A stretch of DNA of 55,955 nt from CADEDV01 sp036374495 (GCA_965652975.1 CBFGYO010000004.1:1-55955); one strand, 5' to 3'. Numbered from the stretch's first letter, positions 41,935 through 51,138 are shown. Notes: generated by a model from the letters alone, not told the origin. Numbers and translations: made by a program.

Positions 41935-42573
41935 ATGAATATTTCCCCTGGCAAAGAAAATATTTTAAAGAAGATACGGTCGGCTTTGAGCCATCCTACA
42001 CCTGCACCATTTCCCAACAGCGAAGGCAGTACTTCCGTATTTAAACCGAGTCAGCAGGAACTCGAAGTGGAGTTTGCCGAGCAATTCACGAAACTTCTTG
42101 GACGATTTGTCTTTTGCATCAACAGGCAGGAGCTTGCATTCCAGTTAAATAGTCTTGCACGCAAGCAGGATTGGCAAAAAATTTATTGCCTGGAAGAGCA
42201 GGTGCTCGGAAATTTGAATGCCGAAGGAAGCGATAACCGTTTTATCAAAACCGATCTTGCCGGTTGTGATGTATCCATTACTGCGTGCGAGTGCCTGGTG
42301 GCAAGAACGGGAAGTATAGTATTGAGTGCGGCGCAGCAGGGTGGAAGAACCACAAGCGTGTATGCACCCATACATGTCTGTATTGCTTATACCAACCAGC
42401 TCGTATATGATATTAAGGATGCCTTGCAGTTTGTAAAAGACAAATATGGCAACAATCTCCCTTCACTCATCACATTTGCCACCGGTCCAAGCCGCACTGC
42501 AGATATTGAAAAAACATTGGTGGTGGGGGTGCATGGTCCCAAAGAAGTGTATTTATTCCTTGTCGAATCTTAA
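41935..42573 (+). CDS. lutC: LUD-domain protein, LutC-like
   Basis: A 212-residue cytoplasmic protein of the LUD family. The domain ends with the typical TGPSRTADIEKTLVVGVHGPKEVYLFLVE, and the middle has CECLVARTGSIVLSAAQQGGRTTS. LutC is the small subunit of the lactate-oxidising LutABC complex. Here it is separated by 30 kb from lutB and sits behind ftsH, an arrangement I recall from other Bacteroidota. It therefore may serve a different partner or act in trans with LutB. The start codon is 10 bases after the ftsH terminator stem. Confidence 0.86.
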   Translation: MNISPGKENILKKIRSALSHPTPAPFPNSEGSTSVFKPSQQELEVEFAEQFTKLLGRFVFCINRQELAFQLNSLARKQDWQKIYCLEEQVLGNLNAEGSDNRFIKTDLAGCDVSITACECLVARTGSIVLSAAQQGGRTTSVYAPIHVCIAYTNQLVYDIKDALQFVKDKYGNNLPSLITFATGPSRTADIEKTLVVGVHGPKEVYLFLVES

Positions 42574-42602
42574 TTTCCCTTTTGCTTTAGTATTTTTATG
42601 GC

Positions 42603-43028
42603 ATGTCAAATGCCGGTGTATACCAGATTTTCGTGTATGGCTCTCTTCGAAGCGGCTTTCGCAGCCCTGCCTATGAATATATTAGCCGTTACTTTACATT
42701 CGTAAGCAATGGGAAAGTAAAAGGAAAACTGTACGACCTTGGTTTGTATCCAGCAGGTGTTCCCACCGAAGAAGATTCATTTATTACAGGTGAATTATAT
42801 AACATAAAAGATAAAGAAGAATTTTCCTGGGCTATTGGCCAGCTCGATGACTATGAAGGCATAAATGTTGAAATGGACGAAAACCAGTTGTACAGCCGTG
42901 CGCTTACTGATGTATATATTAATGGTAACACTACCTCTGCCTGGATCTACTGGTTTATTGGTGACGTTGCCGGCCATCCGCAAATTGAGTCAGGCGACCT
43001 GATCCAATACCTGCAGCAAAAGAAATAA
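42603..43028 (+). CDS. Gamma-glutamylcyclotransferase-like protein (AIG2 family)
   Basis: A 141-residue protein with the family opening VYQIFVYGSLRSGF, the substrate-loop signature YGSL, and a C-terminal part AWIYWFIGDV. The acidic residues in EEDSFITGELYNI and the LDDYEG motif fit the fold. Related enzymes form 5-oxoproline from gamma-glutamyl amino acids or amines; in bacteria most members have no tested substrate. It lies 29 bases after the lutC-like gene and 9 bases before the LpxH-like gene. Confidence 0.87.
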   Translation: MSNAGVYQIFVYGSLRSGFRSPAYEYISRYFTFVSNGKVKGKLYDLGLYPAGVPTEEDSFITGELYNIKDKEEFSWAIGQLDDYEGINVEMDENQLYSRALTDVYINGNTTSAWIYWFIGDVAGHPQIESGDLIQYLQQKK

Positions 43029-43037
43029 AACATCGGA

Positions 43038-43823
43038 GTGTTGTTACCTGCCAATAAAAAGATTTACTTCCTGTCCGACTTTCATCTCGGTGCACCCGAT
43101 CATTCACGTAGCCTCGAACGGGAGAAAATCATTGTACAATTCCTGGATGAGATCAAAAACAGCGCGGCCGAGATTTTCCTCGTAGGCGATATGTTTGATT
43201 TCTGGTATGAGTATCGCAAAGTGGTGCCTAAAGGGCATGTTCGCCTGCTTGGTAAACTTGCTGAACTTTCAGATGCCGGCATCCCAATGCATTTTTTTGT
43301 CGGCAATCACGATATGTGGATGCGAGATTATTTTCAAAAGGAGTTGAATATCCCGGTGTATTACGAGCCAAAAGCTTTTGAAAGACAGGGTAAGGAGTTT
43401 TTTATCGGTCATGGAGATGGACTGGGGCCCGGCGATCATGGATATAAACGACTGAAGAAAATATTTCGCAATCCTGCCTGCAAATGGCTGTTTGGTATCC
43501 TGCCTCCGGTAATGGGTGTGGGGCTGGCGAACTTTCTCAGCCGAAGAAGCCGCGCACAAACGGGCGCCACGGAAGAAGTATTTCTGGGCGAAGACAAAGA
43601 ATGGCTATTGATCTATTGCAAGGAGGTATTGAAAGAAAAAAAAGTGGATTATTTTGTGTTTGGACATAGACACCTTCCCATCGATTATCGTCTGTATAAT
43701 GGGAGCAGGTATATCAACCTGGGCGACTGGATTCGTTATTATACCTATGCGGTATTTGATGGCGAAAACATGGAATTGAAATCATACAGGCAAATGGATA
43801 ACAAGATCATACGCAATAAATGA
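43038..43823 (+). CDS. lpxH: UDP-2,3-diacylglucosamine diphosphatase (LpxH-type)
   Basis: A 261-residue calcineurin-like phosphoesterase. The full set of metal-binding motifs is visible: FLSDFHLG, GDMFDFWYEY, VGNHDMW, GHGDGLG and FGHRHLP. It hydrolyses UDP-2,3-diacylglucosamine to lipid X at the inner membrane in lipid A synthesis. The size and the GDxFDxW form place it in the LpxH group rather than LpxI. The start is GTG 43038. Its stop overlaps the next ATG by 4 bases, so it is coupled to a secreted protein of unknown function. Confidence 0.88.
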   Translation: MLLPANKKIYFLSDFHLGAPDHSRSLEREKIIVQFLDEIKNSAAEIFLVGDMFDFWYEYRKVVPKGHVRLLGKLAELSDAGIPMHFFVGNHDMWMRDYFQKELNIPVYYEPKAFERQGKEFFIGHGDGLGPGDHGYKRLKKIFRNPACKWLFGILPPVMGVGLANFLSRRSRAQTGATEEVFLGEDKEWLLIYCKEVLKEKKVDYFVFGHRHLPIDYRLYNGSRYINLGDWIRYYTYAVFDGENMELKSYRQMDNKIIRNK

Positions 43824-44629
43824 AAAAGATAATCCTGGCTATACTTATCATCCTTACCGGCAGCGCATCGCATGCCCAGGCTGATTCTGCATTCAGGCTT
43901 ATTCGCTTCATAAAAGGCGATATCGTAGGGTTTACGGTAGACAACCTCGACAATATTTATATTCTCAATAGCCGTAACCAGGTGAAGAAGATGAATTCCA
44001 ACGGGGATTCAGTTGCCGTATTCAACGATGTAAAGCGATATGGCAAAGCCACGCTGCTGGATGTATCCAACCCTCTGAAATTATTATTGTACTACAAAGA
44101 TTTTGCAACAGTAGTCGTTCTCGATCGATTTCTCAATATTGTCAATACAATTGATCTCCGCAAGCAAAATATTTTCCAGGCAAAAGCTATCGGTCAGTCA
44201 TATGACAACAAGATATGGGTGTATGATGAAATGGAAAACAAACTGAAGAAGATCGACGAGGATGGTAAGCTCCTTTTAGAAACGCCGGACTTTCGGCAAC
44301 TGTTTGGCCAGGCGACTGTTCCTCAAAAAATCTTCGACCAGGATAAGCTGGTATATGTTTACGATTCTTCACAGGCCGTTTTTGTATTCGATTATTATGG
44401 GGGATTAAAAAATAAAATACAGATTAGCAAGTGGCAAAATTTTAAAGTTGCCGGTAAATATATTTTTGGCTCAAGTGCTGGTGTGCTCCACCGCTATGAA
44501 ATAGGGAGTTTGCGCCTCAATGAATGGCAAATGCCTGCGGAAATTAGTATGAGCCGCTCCTTCAATTTTTCATCTTCGAGGTTGTATGCGTTAAAAGACG
44601 ATATTATTAAGATCTACTCCCTGGAGTAA
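43820..44629 (+). CDS. Secreted beta-propeller-like protein
   Basis: A 269-residue protein with a signal peptide (about 1-20, ending ASHAQ). It has repeating strands of propeller type: VGFTVDNLDNIYILNSRNQVKKMN, KIWVYDEMENKLKKIDEDGKLL, KLVYVYDSSQAVFVFDYYGGL and LYALKDDIIKIYSLE. The repeats of about 40 residues fit a six-bladed or smaller propeller. No catalytic motif is visible. It overlaps the LpxH-like gene by 4 bases. Its task is unknown; a periplasmic or outer-membrane role in envelope assembly is inference. Confidence 0.8.
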   Translation: MKKIILAILIILTGSASHAQADSAFRLIRFIKGDIVGFTVDNLDNIYILNSRNQVKKMNSNGDSVAVFNDVKRYGKATLLDVSNPLKLLLYYKDFATVVVLDRFLNIVNTIDLRKQNIFQAKAIGQSYDNKIWVYDEMENKLKKIDEDGKLLLETPDFRQLFGQATVPQKIFDQDKLVYVYDSSQAVFVFDYYGGLKNKIQISKWQNFKVAGKYIFGSSAGVLHRYEIGSLRLNEWQMPAEISMSRSFNFSSSRLYALKDDIIKIYSLE

Positions 44630-44673
44630 AGGTTGTAAACCTTTCAATAACTTAGCGTTCAATTGGATTTAGC

Positions 44674-45783
44674 ATGAACGATTTCCTCGACCAGGTATGG
44701 CTGGATAATCCCGTTAGAAATTATTTCATTGTGGCAGGTGTGATATTGCTGGTACTGCTATTCAAGAAATTTATTTCTCATTATATTGCCTGGTTAATTT
44801 TCAGTGTGGTTCACCATGTTTGGAGCAATGTAGACAAACGCTCATTCATCAACCTGGTGATCAAACCGCTTGGCCTCTTCCTGATGATCCTCGTTTCTAT
44901 AGCGGCCCTTTACAAACTCAAATTTCCCGCTGTACTGGATGCTGAAGTATACAAGACTACTGTAAAGGCGATTGTGCACAGTGTCGGAACCATCATCCTG
45001 ATTGTAACCTTTATTGGTCTACTGATGCGAATCATTGAGTTTATTGCTATTATTCTCGAGAAAAAAGCAAACCTTACAGCCGACCAGGCAGACAACCAGT
45101 TGATAATTTTTTTCAAGGATTTTTTTAAAATTATACTAGTTATCATCGGGATCATCCTGATCATCCGGTTTGCTTTCAATCGCAATATTGGCAGCCTGCT
45201 CACGGGGCTTAGTATAGTAGGTGCCGCTATCGCTCTTGCGCTGCGCGAGAGCCTGGAAAATCTTATCGCTTCATTTATTATCTTCTTCGACAAACCCTTT
45301 ACAATAGGCGACCTGGTAAAAGTGCAGAATATAACAGGATCGGTGGAGAAAATTGGACTACGCAGCACGCGCATACGTACCGATCAAAAAACTTATGTAA
45401 CGGTACCTAACAAGCAGATGGTGGATAGTTTGCTCGACAACCTTTCTTTGCGCACACAACGAAGGGCAGATTTGAAACTGGAGATCGAGGTTACCACAAG
45501 TCCTACGAAGCTTGAACAATTGCTCGAAGGTATTCGCAAAATTGTTGATCGCGCAGAAATAGAGGATTCAAATGTATTTCTAACAGAAATCACCGGCAGC
45601 TCAATAGTTGTACAATCAGATTATTATACCGCGCCAATGACGATTAAGGAGTTTAATACAATCAAGCAGGACGTCAACCTTCAAAGCCTCAAGCTTATGG
45701 AACAACTGGATATTGAGCTGGCAGGCGCGAGTACCGACATCATGCTACGAGGTCAAAAGGGAGTAACGCAACAAATCGGATAG
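44674..45783 (+). CDS. MscS-family mechanosensitive ion channel
   Basis: A 369-residue membrane protein. Hydrophobic segments lie near 17-35, 70-92, 100-130 and 150-185; the pore-lining region is about 170-200 (LLTGLSIVGAAIALALRESLENLIASF). The beta domain follows (KPFTIGDLVKVQNITGSVEKIGLRSTRIRT, YVTVPNKQMVDSLL). It releases osmolytes on hypo-osmotic shock. Length is above E. coli MscS (286), with extra N-terminal TMs. A 44-base gap follows the propeller-like gene, so it may belong to the same transcript. Confidence 0.92.
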   Translation: MNDFLDQVWLDNPVRNYFIVAGVILLVLLFKKFISHYIAWLIFSVVHHVWSNVDKRSFINLVIKPLGLFLMILVSIAALYKLKFPAVLDAEVYKTTVKAIVHSVGTIILIVTFIGLLMRIIEFIAIILEKKANLTADQADNQLIIFFKDFFKIILVIIGIILIIRFAFNRNIGSLLTGLSIVGAAIALALRESLENLIASFIIFFDKPFTIGDLVKVQNITGSVEKIGLRSTRIRTDQKTYVTVPNKQMVDSLLDNLSLRTQRRADLKLEIEVTTSPTKLEQLLEGIRKIVDRAEIEDSNVFLTEITGSSIVVQSDYYTAPMTIKEFNTIKQDVNLQSLKLMEQLDIELAGASTDIMLRGQKGVTQQIG

Positions 45784-45866
45784 TTAACCGGAAATAAAAG
45801 AGGAACTTTTCAAAATCATCTTTGTAATAAAAAAGCTTTCTATTACTTCTTCTCTCTTTTAAGCTC

Positions 45867-46388
45867 TTATCTACCGAAACCTGAATTAATCACCTCTCCC
45901 AGTTCCTTATCCCACATTCCATACTTCCCGTATTCAACTACCCGTCCCACTTCCTTACCATTCTTCATCACTATCAATGTAGGCACACTGTGTACATTCA
46001 TGGATTCGGAAAGATAACCGAGTGTTTTTTTGTTTCGGTCGGTACCCAGCAACGAAAGTCTGTCTTTGGGGAAATTTGCAGCGTCAAGGAGCGAAAAGAA
46101 TTTAGGGATGATCACATGTGAATCTTCGCACCAGGTACCCATAAATGCGATGATCCGGATGGAATCTTTATGTTGCTGTAATGCAGAAAGGGCAACAGCG
46201 TTTGGCGTATATCCCTTCTGGTTAGTGGCAAACCATTTGAACGAAGTATCTTTTTCGATTACCTCACGCGACAGGACGCCCTTGAACACCTTTTCACCAT
46301 TTTTGTCGGTGCTGGTTTCAAACTGGTCCTGTGCGAGGGCAACAGCACATATCAATAAAAAAGGGATACAGAAAAATATCTTTCTCAT
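45867..46388 (-). CDS. Exported thioredoxin-like protein with CxxS motif
   Basis: A 173-residue protein. The signal peptide (about 1-20) ends AVALAQ. The thioredoxin-type active-site region reads AFMGTWCEDSH, with one cysteine (Cys87) and Ser90 where the second Cys would be. Later SVPTLIVMKNGKEVGRVVEYG fits the cis-Pro loop. CxxS or WCxDS proteins are a recognisable Bacteroidota group and can act as monothiol exchangers or isomerases rather than disulfide oxidoreductases. I use ATG 46388, since the longer frame adds 16 residues before a complete signal. Confidence 0.86.
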   Translation of the reverse strand: MRKIFFCIPFLLICAVALAQDQFETSTDKNGEKVFKGVLSREVIEKDTSFKWFATNQKGYTPNAVALSALQQHKDSIRIIAFMGTWCEDSHVIIPKFFSLLDAANFPKDRLSLLGTDRNKKTLGYLSESMNVHSVPTLIVMKNGKEVGRVVEYGKYGMWDKELGEVINSGFGR

Positions 46389-46516
46389 AGCGTAAGTTTC
46401 AAAATATAAATGGCAAATGTAAAAGGGTGCAATCAATTGATGAACTGAGGGCTGTTAAAAGTTGCATGAGTGAAACCTCAAATGTGAAGGAAAGCTAAAA
46501 TAGCGTTACAATACCA

Positions 46517-47056
46517 TTATAAGCCAGCCTTTAATTCGAGTAAAAAGGCTTTCAATTTTTCGAGAGACTGGATCATGGCAAACTTTTCCTCGGCACGCTT
46601 ATTTTTCTTTAAATAATCCTTGGCACCTTCAATCGTGAATTTCCGTCGGCGCAGGAGGTCATAGATCATTACCAGGTTCTTGATGTCTACCGGTCGAAAA
46701 AAGCGATCACCCTTTCGGTTCTTACGGGGTTGAAGAATATCAAATTCAGTTTCCCAATAACGGATAAGTGACTGGTTTTCCCTGAACATTAAAGCCACTT
46801 CGCCAATAGAGTAATATTGTTTTTGGAAAAGGATATCATCTTCCGGCACCTGGATGAGATCGGCATGGAGGCCTATTTCTTTTAAAGAACGCCTGCCGCG
46901 GTTGGAAGTCTTTTTTTGTTTCTCAACCGGTTCCTCTGCTTCCTCGATGACGATGAATTTTTTTTCTTCCGGAGGTGGAGCTGGTGCCGTTGAAGGTACC
47001 GGAGCTGGCCCGTTGGCCGCGAAATCAAATGTTATTTGTGATAACGTTTTGCCCAT
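46517..47056 (-). CDS. MerR-family transcriptional regulator
   Basis: A 179-residue protein. A low-complexity, Pro/Ala-rich N-terminal stretch (about 14-33) and a basic segment precede the MerR winged-helix domain at about 85-155 (YYSIGEVALMFRENQSLIRYWETEFDILQPRKN, then RFFRPVDIKNLVMIYDLL). There is no metal-binding cysteine set, so it is not a mercury- or copper-type sensor. It is on the same strand as the M23 peptidase gene, 102 bases downstream of it, an arrangement recurring in Bacteroidota. Targets are unknown. Confidence 0.88.
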   Translation of the reverse strand: MGKTLSQITFDFAANGPAPVPSTAPAPPPEEKKFIVIEEAEEPVEKQKKTSNRGRRSLKEIGLHADLIQVPEDDILFQKQYYSIGEVALMFRENQSLIRYWETEFDILQPRKNRKGDRFFRPVDIKNLVMIYDLLRRRKFTIEGAKDYLKKNKRAEEKFAMIQSLEKLKAFLLELKAGL

Positions 47057-47158
47057 AACACTATATAAAGGTACGGATGATGTCAGCCTAAATACCTGCT
47101 GTTGCCGTACTGTGGAAAAGTTGAATATAGCTTTCTTGCAGAAATCGGGCCGTACTTA

Positions 47159-48130
47159 TTAGTCAAGGCTTTGGTTGGAGGCGGCTGCTCGTTTCAGGAT
47201 TGCATCAAATTGTTCGGGACCCAGGTCGTTATAAAAGAAATATACAGGATCGATCTTATTCCCATTTTTATGCACTTCGTAATGCAGGTGTGGCCCTGTC
47301 GATTTACCCGTGCTTCCCACCCAGCCAATTACTTCGCCCCGTTTTATTTCCTGGCCATTTCTCGCTTTTACACGCACCATATGGCCATATAAAGTTTCGT
47401 AGCCATAACCGTGGTTCACGATCACGTGATTGCCATATCCATTACCTGTATTGCCCGATGTGGTTACCCGGCCATTCGCTGTTGCGTAGATGGGAGTTCC
47501 CTGTGGTGCAGTAAAGTCGATACCTGCGTGCATTTTAGTGGTTTTGTAAATAGGATCAATGCGGTATCCAAAACCCGAAGCCACGCGGGTAAGATCTTTA
47601 TTACTTACAGGTTGAATGGCAGGAGTATGAGACAGGAGTTGTTCTTTGTTCTCTACCAGCTTGTCGATTTCATCATACGAACTTTTTTGTGCGCCAATGC
47701 GGCTGGAGATATTCCTTAGCGAGGTTTCGATTGAAGTTATCAGCTCACTATTATCCAGTTTTTCAACAGAAGCGATTTCCTGTTGCATGGCTATTTCCTT
47801 TGCCCTGGCGCTATCAGGTATAGGATTGGCTTCAAATATGGAGCGGTAGACATTGTTGTCGCGTTTTTCCAGCTCCTCCATTTGCTGGCGAATGGAGCTT
47901 AGCTCGTCTGCCAGCACTTCATACTTGTCTTTGAGATTTTCATTCTGGCGCTGCAGAATTTTTTCTTTGGGTGAGCCGATGAACTGGAAAGCTACATACG
48001 AGATGAGTGCGGCCGTAACAAAAGCGGCTGCTATAAACCCGAAAATGCGTAACAGTTTTACGCGTAGCGGAGTTTCCAGCTTTTCGTATCGAAGGGTATT
48101 GGTATTATAGTAATATTTGATCTTCTTCAT
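47159..48130 (-). CDS. Membrane-anchored M23 peptidase with coiled coil
   Basis: A 323-residue protein. A basic start (MKKIKYYYNTNTLRYEKLE) precedes a single TM near 30-52. A coiled coil of about 60 residues follows (ENLKDKYEVLADELSSIRQQMEELEKR). The C-terminal M23 domain has HAGIDFTAPQGTPIY and GPHLHYEVHKNGN, the zinc-ligand and catalytic histidines. It should cleave peptidoglycan peptides or, like EnvC-type proteins, activate amidases. I use ATG 48130, the start giving the family N-terminus. It diverges from alaS. Confidence 0.93.
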   Translation of the reverse strand: MKKIKYYYNTNTLRYEKLETPLRVKLLRIFGFIAAAFVTAALISYVAFQFIGSPKEKILQRQNENLKDKYEVLADELSSIRQQMEELEKRDNNVYRSIFEANPIPDSARAKEIAMQQEIASVEKLDNSELITSIETSLRNISSRIGAQKSSYDEIDKLVENKEQLLSHTPAIQPVSNKDLTRVASGFGYRIDPIYKTTKMHAGIDFTAPQGTPIYATANGRVTTSGNTGNGYGNHVIVNHGYGYETLYGHMVRVKARNGQEIKRGEVIGWVGSTGKSTGPHLHYEVHKNGNKIDPVYFFYNDLGPEQFDAILKRAAASNQSLD

Positions 48131-48176
48131 GAGCCCGGGTAAAGGTAATGCTGGCTGCAAATGACGGCTTAATCTT

Positions 48177-48210
48177 TACCTTTGCCGCCACCCCTGCCTT
48201 GGCGGGGGTG
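48177..48210 (+). promoter_or_regulatory. alaS leader: TACCTTTG box and GC hairpin
   Basis: TACCTTTG (48177-48184) is a full -7 match, though no good -33 TTG was found. A compact hairpin follows: CACCCCTGCC (48189-48198) pairs with GGCGGGGGTG (48201-48210), containing one G-T pair; the innermost pairs may open to enlarge the 2-base loop. It would sit at the very 5' end of the alaS mRNA, 53 bases before the start codon. Confidence 0.45.
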
Positions 48211-48262
48211 AACAAATATAGGCCCTTCACCTGCAAAAATCAACCCGGCTGGGCCAGCATTT

Positions 48263-50998
48263 ATGATGACGAGTACCACTATCCGCAAAGAATTCCTGGA
48301 TTTTTTCAAATCAAAAGGACATGAAATTGTTCCTTCCGCACCCATTGTTGTCAAGAACGACCCTACACTAATGTTTACCAATGCGGGGATGAACCAGTTT
48401 AAAGATTATTTTCTCGGCAATAAAAATCCCCCCTACCCACGGGTGGCAGACACGCAAAAGTGCCTGCGGGTAAGTGGAAAACATAACGACCTGGAAGAAG
48501 TGGGTGTGGATACCTACCATCATACCATGTTTGAAATGCTTGGCAACTGGAGTTTTGGCAACCCGGCTCGGCCCCAGGATGGTTATTTTAAGAAGGAAGC
48601 AATTCAGTGGAGCTGGGAATTATTAACGGAAGTTTACAAATTAGAGAAGGACAGACTTTATGTTTCGATCTTCGAAGGCGATGAAAATGAGGGCCTGCCC
48701 CGTGATGAAGAAGCCTATAATGAATGGTTGAAATATGTGCCTGCGGATAGAATACTTCTTGGTAACAAGAAAGACAATTTTTGGGAAATGGGCGACACCG
48801 GCCCCTGCGGTCCCTGTACGGAAATTCATGTAGACTGTCGTGACGATAGTGAGCGGAGCAAAAAGCCCGGGAAGGAATTGGTAAATAACGACCACCCTCA
48901 GGTTATAGAAATATGGAATAATGTATTTATCCAGTTCAACAGGCTGAAAAATGGATCGCTGGAACCATTGCCGGCAAAACATGTGGATACGGGTATGGGA
49001 CTGGAAAGGCTGGTGAGAGTGTTGCAGGGAAAACAAAGTAATTACGATACGGATTTGTTTTCAGGCACAATCGCTGAAACAGAAAATATTACCGGCAAAA
49101 AATATGATGCAACCGACAGCCGCCAGGCAATTGCATTTCGCGTAATCGCCGATCATATCCGGGCCATATCCTTTACGATCGCAGATGGCCAGCTCCCTTC
49201 CAATACGGGTGCCGGGTATGTGATAAGAAGGATCTTACGCCGCGCCATACGTTATTATTATTCTTACCTGGATTATAAACAGCCACTGTTGTACCAGCTT
49301 GTGCAGCCACTTGCGTTACAATTCAAATATGTTTTTACAGAGTTATACGACCAGGCAGAGTTTGTTGCAAAAGTGATAAGGGAAGAAGAAGAAGCATTTT
49401 TGAGAACACTTGAAAAAGGACTGCGGCTGTTTTACAACCTCACTACTCTGCCTTCAACAAGTGGTAATGGTGAAGAAAAAAGAGTGGAATTGCAGGAGCA
49501 GTTAGTTGAGAAGGATAAGTATAATGATCTACTGAGTAAAAAAATTATTCCGGGCTTTTTTGCATTTCAGCTCAATGATACTTACGGTTTCCCCATCGAT
49601 CTTACCAACCTGCTTGCTCACGAGGAAGGATGGGCCGTGGATATGACAGGCTTTCAACAGGAACTGGAGAAACAAAAAGATCGAAGCCGTGCGGCCACTG
49701 CAATTGATACGGAAGACTGGGTAACGCTAAAAGAGGGGAAAGTGAAATTTGTCGGATATGATCAACTCGAATCCACGACGCATATACTCCGGTATCGCAA
49801 AGTAAAAAGTAAGGGTAAAGAAAGCTACCAGCTCGTACTCGATACCACGCCATTCTATGCAGAAAGTGGCGGACAGGTAGGCGATAAAGGTGTGATCATC
49901 ACAAATTCAGGATCGGGAAATCCGGGCCGAATTGTAGTTACTGACACCAAAAAAGATAATGACCTGATCATTCACTATGCCGATTCCCTACCTGGAGATC
50001 TCACGGGTGAAGTAATTGCGCAGGTTGATAAGGTAAAGCGGAAAAAAACTGAACTGCACCATTCTGCTACACACTTGCTGCATGCTGCATTAAGACAGGT
50101 ACTCGGTACGCATGTTACGCAAAAAGGTTCGCTGGTAAATGATGAATACCTGCGATTCGACTTCTCTCATTTTGCCAAAGTAAGTGATGAAGAGCTGGCA
50201 CAAATAGAAGCCCTGGTGAATGAAAAAATCAGGGAAAACATACCCGTTGTAATCAAACAGATGTCGAAGGATGAGGCCCTGAAATCGGGTGCGATGGCAT
50301 TATTTGGCGAAAAATATGGCGATACCGTACGTGTGGTGATCATCGATCCCTCATATTCTGTTGAGTTGTGTGGTGGTACCCATGTAGGTGCAACCGGTGA
50401 ACTTGGAATTTTCAAACTTACTACCGAAACGGCAGTAGCTGCCGGTGTACGCCGCGTAGAAGCTTTATGTGGTAAGATGGCAGATGAGTTTCTAAATGCG
50501 CAGTTGGGCATACTTCGTACCATTAAAGAGACATTTAAAAATCCAAAGGACCTGGCAAAAGCAATAGAAAACCTGTCGGAAGAAAATGCCGAACTCAAAA
50601 AGAAGCTGGATCATGCCGAAAACAGGATGCTGGTAGGTGTCAGGAATGAATTGTTGCAAAAGGACGAAATAATCAATGGAATAAATTTTATTGGTGATAT
50701 AGTTGAAGTAGGAAATCCGGATGCACTCAAAAAACTATGCTTCGACCTTAAAAATCATCTGCGCGACCACGTATCGGTATTGTGTGCCAATATTGGTGGC
50801 AAATCGTTTGTAGCGGTAAGCATCTCCGAAACTGTGACGGTGGCCAGGAACCTGGATGCAGGTAAAATAATAAAAGAACATGTGGCTCCCCTGATCAAAG
50901 GTGGAGGTGGTGGTCAAAAAACGCTGGCTACAGCCGGTGGACAGGACGCAAGCCAGTTGAAGAAAGTAATCGACACGGTGAAGGGATTACTGGGATAA
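48263..50998 (+). CDS. alaS: Alanyl-tRNA synthetase
   Basis: A 911-residue class II synthetase charging tRNA-Ala. The N-terminal catalytic domain starts TIRKEFLDFFKSKGHEIVPSAP and includes FTNAGMNQFKD and HHTMFEMLGNWSFG. The editing domain has HHSATHLLHAAL and CGGTHVG, which remove mischarged Ser and Gly. The C-Ala domain ends IKGGGGGQKTLATAGGQD. It is somewhat longer than E. coli AlaS (876), because of an insertion around residues 400-420. The ATG at 48263 is followed by a second ATG, and either could be used. It is divergent from the M23 peptidase gene. Confidence 0.97.
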   Translation: MMTSTTIRKEFLDFFKSKGHEIVPSAPIVVKNDPTLMFTNAGMNQFKDYFLGNKNPPYPRVADTQKCLRVSGKHNDLEEVGVDTYHHTMFEMLGNWSFGNPARPQDGYFKKEAIQWSWELLTEVYKLEKDRLYVSIFEGDENEGLPRDEEAYNEWLKYVPADRILLGNKKDNFWEMGDTGPCGPCTEIHVDCRDDSERSKKPGKELVNNDHPQVIEIWNNVFIQFNRLKNGSLEPLPAKHVDTGMGLERLVRVLQGKQSNYDTDLFSGTIAETENITGKKYDATDSRQAIAFRVIADHIRAISFTIADGQLPSNTGAGYVIRRILRRAIRYYYSYLDYKQPLLYQLVQPLALQFKYVFTELYDQAEFVAKVIREEEEAFLRTLEKGLRLFYNLTTLPSTSGNGEEKRVELQEQLVEKDKYNDLLSKKIIPGFFAFQLNDTYGFPIDLTNLLAHEEGWAVDMTGFQQELEKQKDRSRAATAIDTEDWVTLKEGKVKFVGYDQLESTTHILRYRKVKSKGKESYQLVLDTTPFYAESGGQVGDKGVIITNSGSGNPGRIVVTDTKKDNDLIIHYADSLPGDLTGEVIAQVDKVKRKKTELHHSATHLLHAALRQVLGTHVTQKGSLVNDEYLRFDFSHFAKVSDEELAQIEALVNEKIRENIPVVIKQMSKDEALKSGAMALFGEKYGDTVRVVIIDPSYSVELCGGTHVGATGELGIFKLTTETAVAAGVRRVEALCGKMADEFLNAQLGILRTIKETFKNPKDLAKAIENLSEENAELKKKLDHAENRMLVGVRNELLQKDEIINGINFIGDIVEVGNPDALKKLCFDLKNHLRDHVSVLCANIGGKSFVAVSISETVTVARNLDAGKIIKEHVAPLIKGGGGGQKTLATAGGQDASQLKKVIDTVKGLLG

Positions 50999-51000
50999 TT

Positions 51001-51138
51001 TCAAAACCGCAGACTTTCTTCTTCCTCATCGATTTTGTCCTGTTTGATTTTACGGGTATCTCTATATGCCCTCCATGAGTAAAAGATGGCAACCAGGCAA
51101 ACGGTAATGCAGGTAATGGCAACGATTTGTAAAAACAT
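51001..51138 (-). CDS. 45-residue single-pass membrane peptide
   Basis: An ATG-to-TGA frame on the minus strand, tail to tail with alaS (2 bases between stops). It opens MFLQIVAITCITVCLVAIFY, a complete TM helix, and continues with the basic and acidic tail SWRAYRDTRKIKQDKIDEEE. This TM-then-charged layout is typical of real small membrane proteins and unlikely by chance. No family name is recognised. Its promoter would lie in 51139-51250. Call is moderate because it rests on one sequence. Confidence 0.55.
   Translation of the reverse strand: MFLQIVAITCITVCLVAIFYSWRAYRDTRKIKQDKIDEEEESLRF

Noticed and set aside
45784..45866. Weak inverted repeat between the MscS and thioredoxin-like genes
   Set aside because: Short A/G-rich and T/C-rich stretches pair only patchily and show no regular 7-base phase, so it was not added to the hairpin family.
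48169..48381. 70-codon minus-strand frame at the alaS start
   Set aside because: It runs antisense through the alaS leader and first codons and has no domain or conserved feature.
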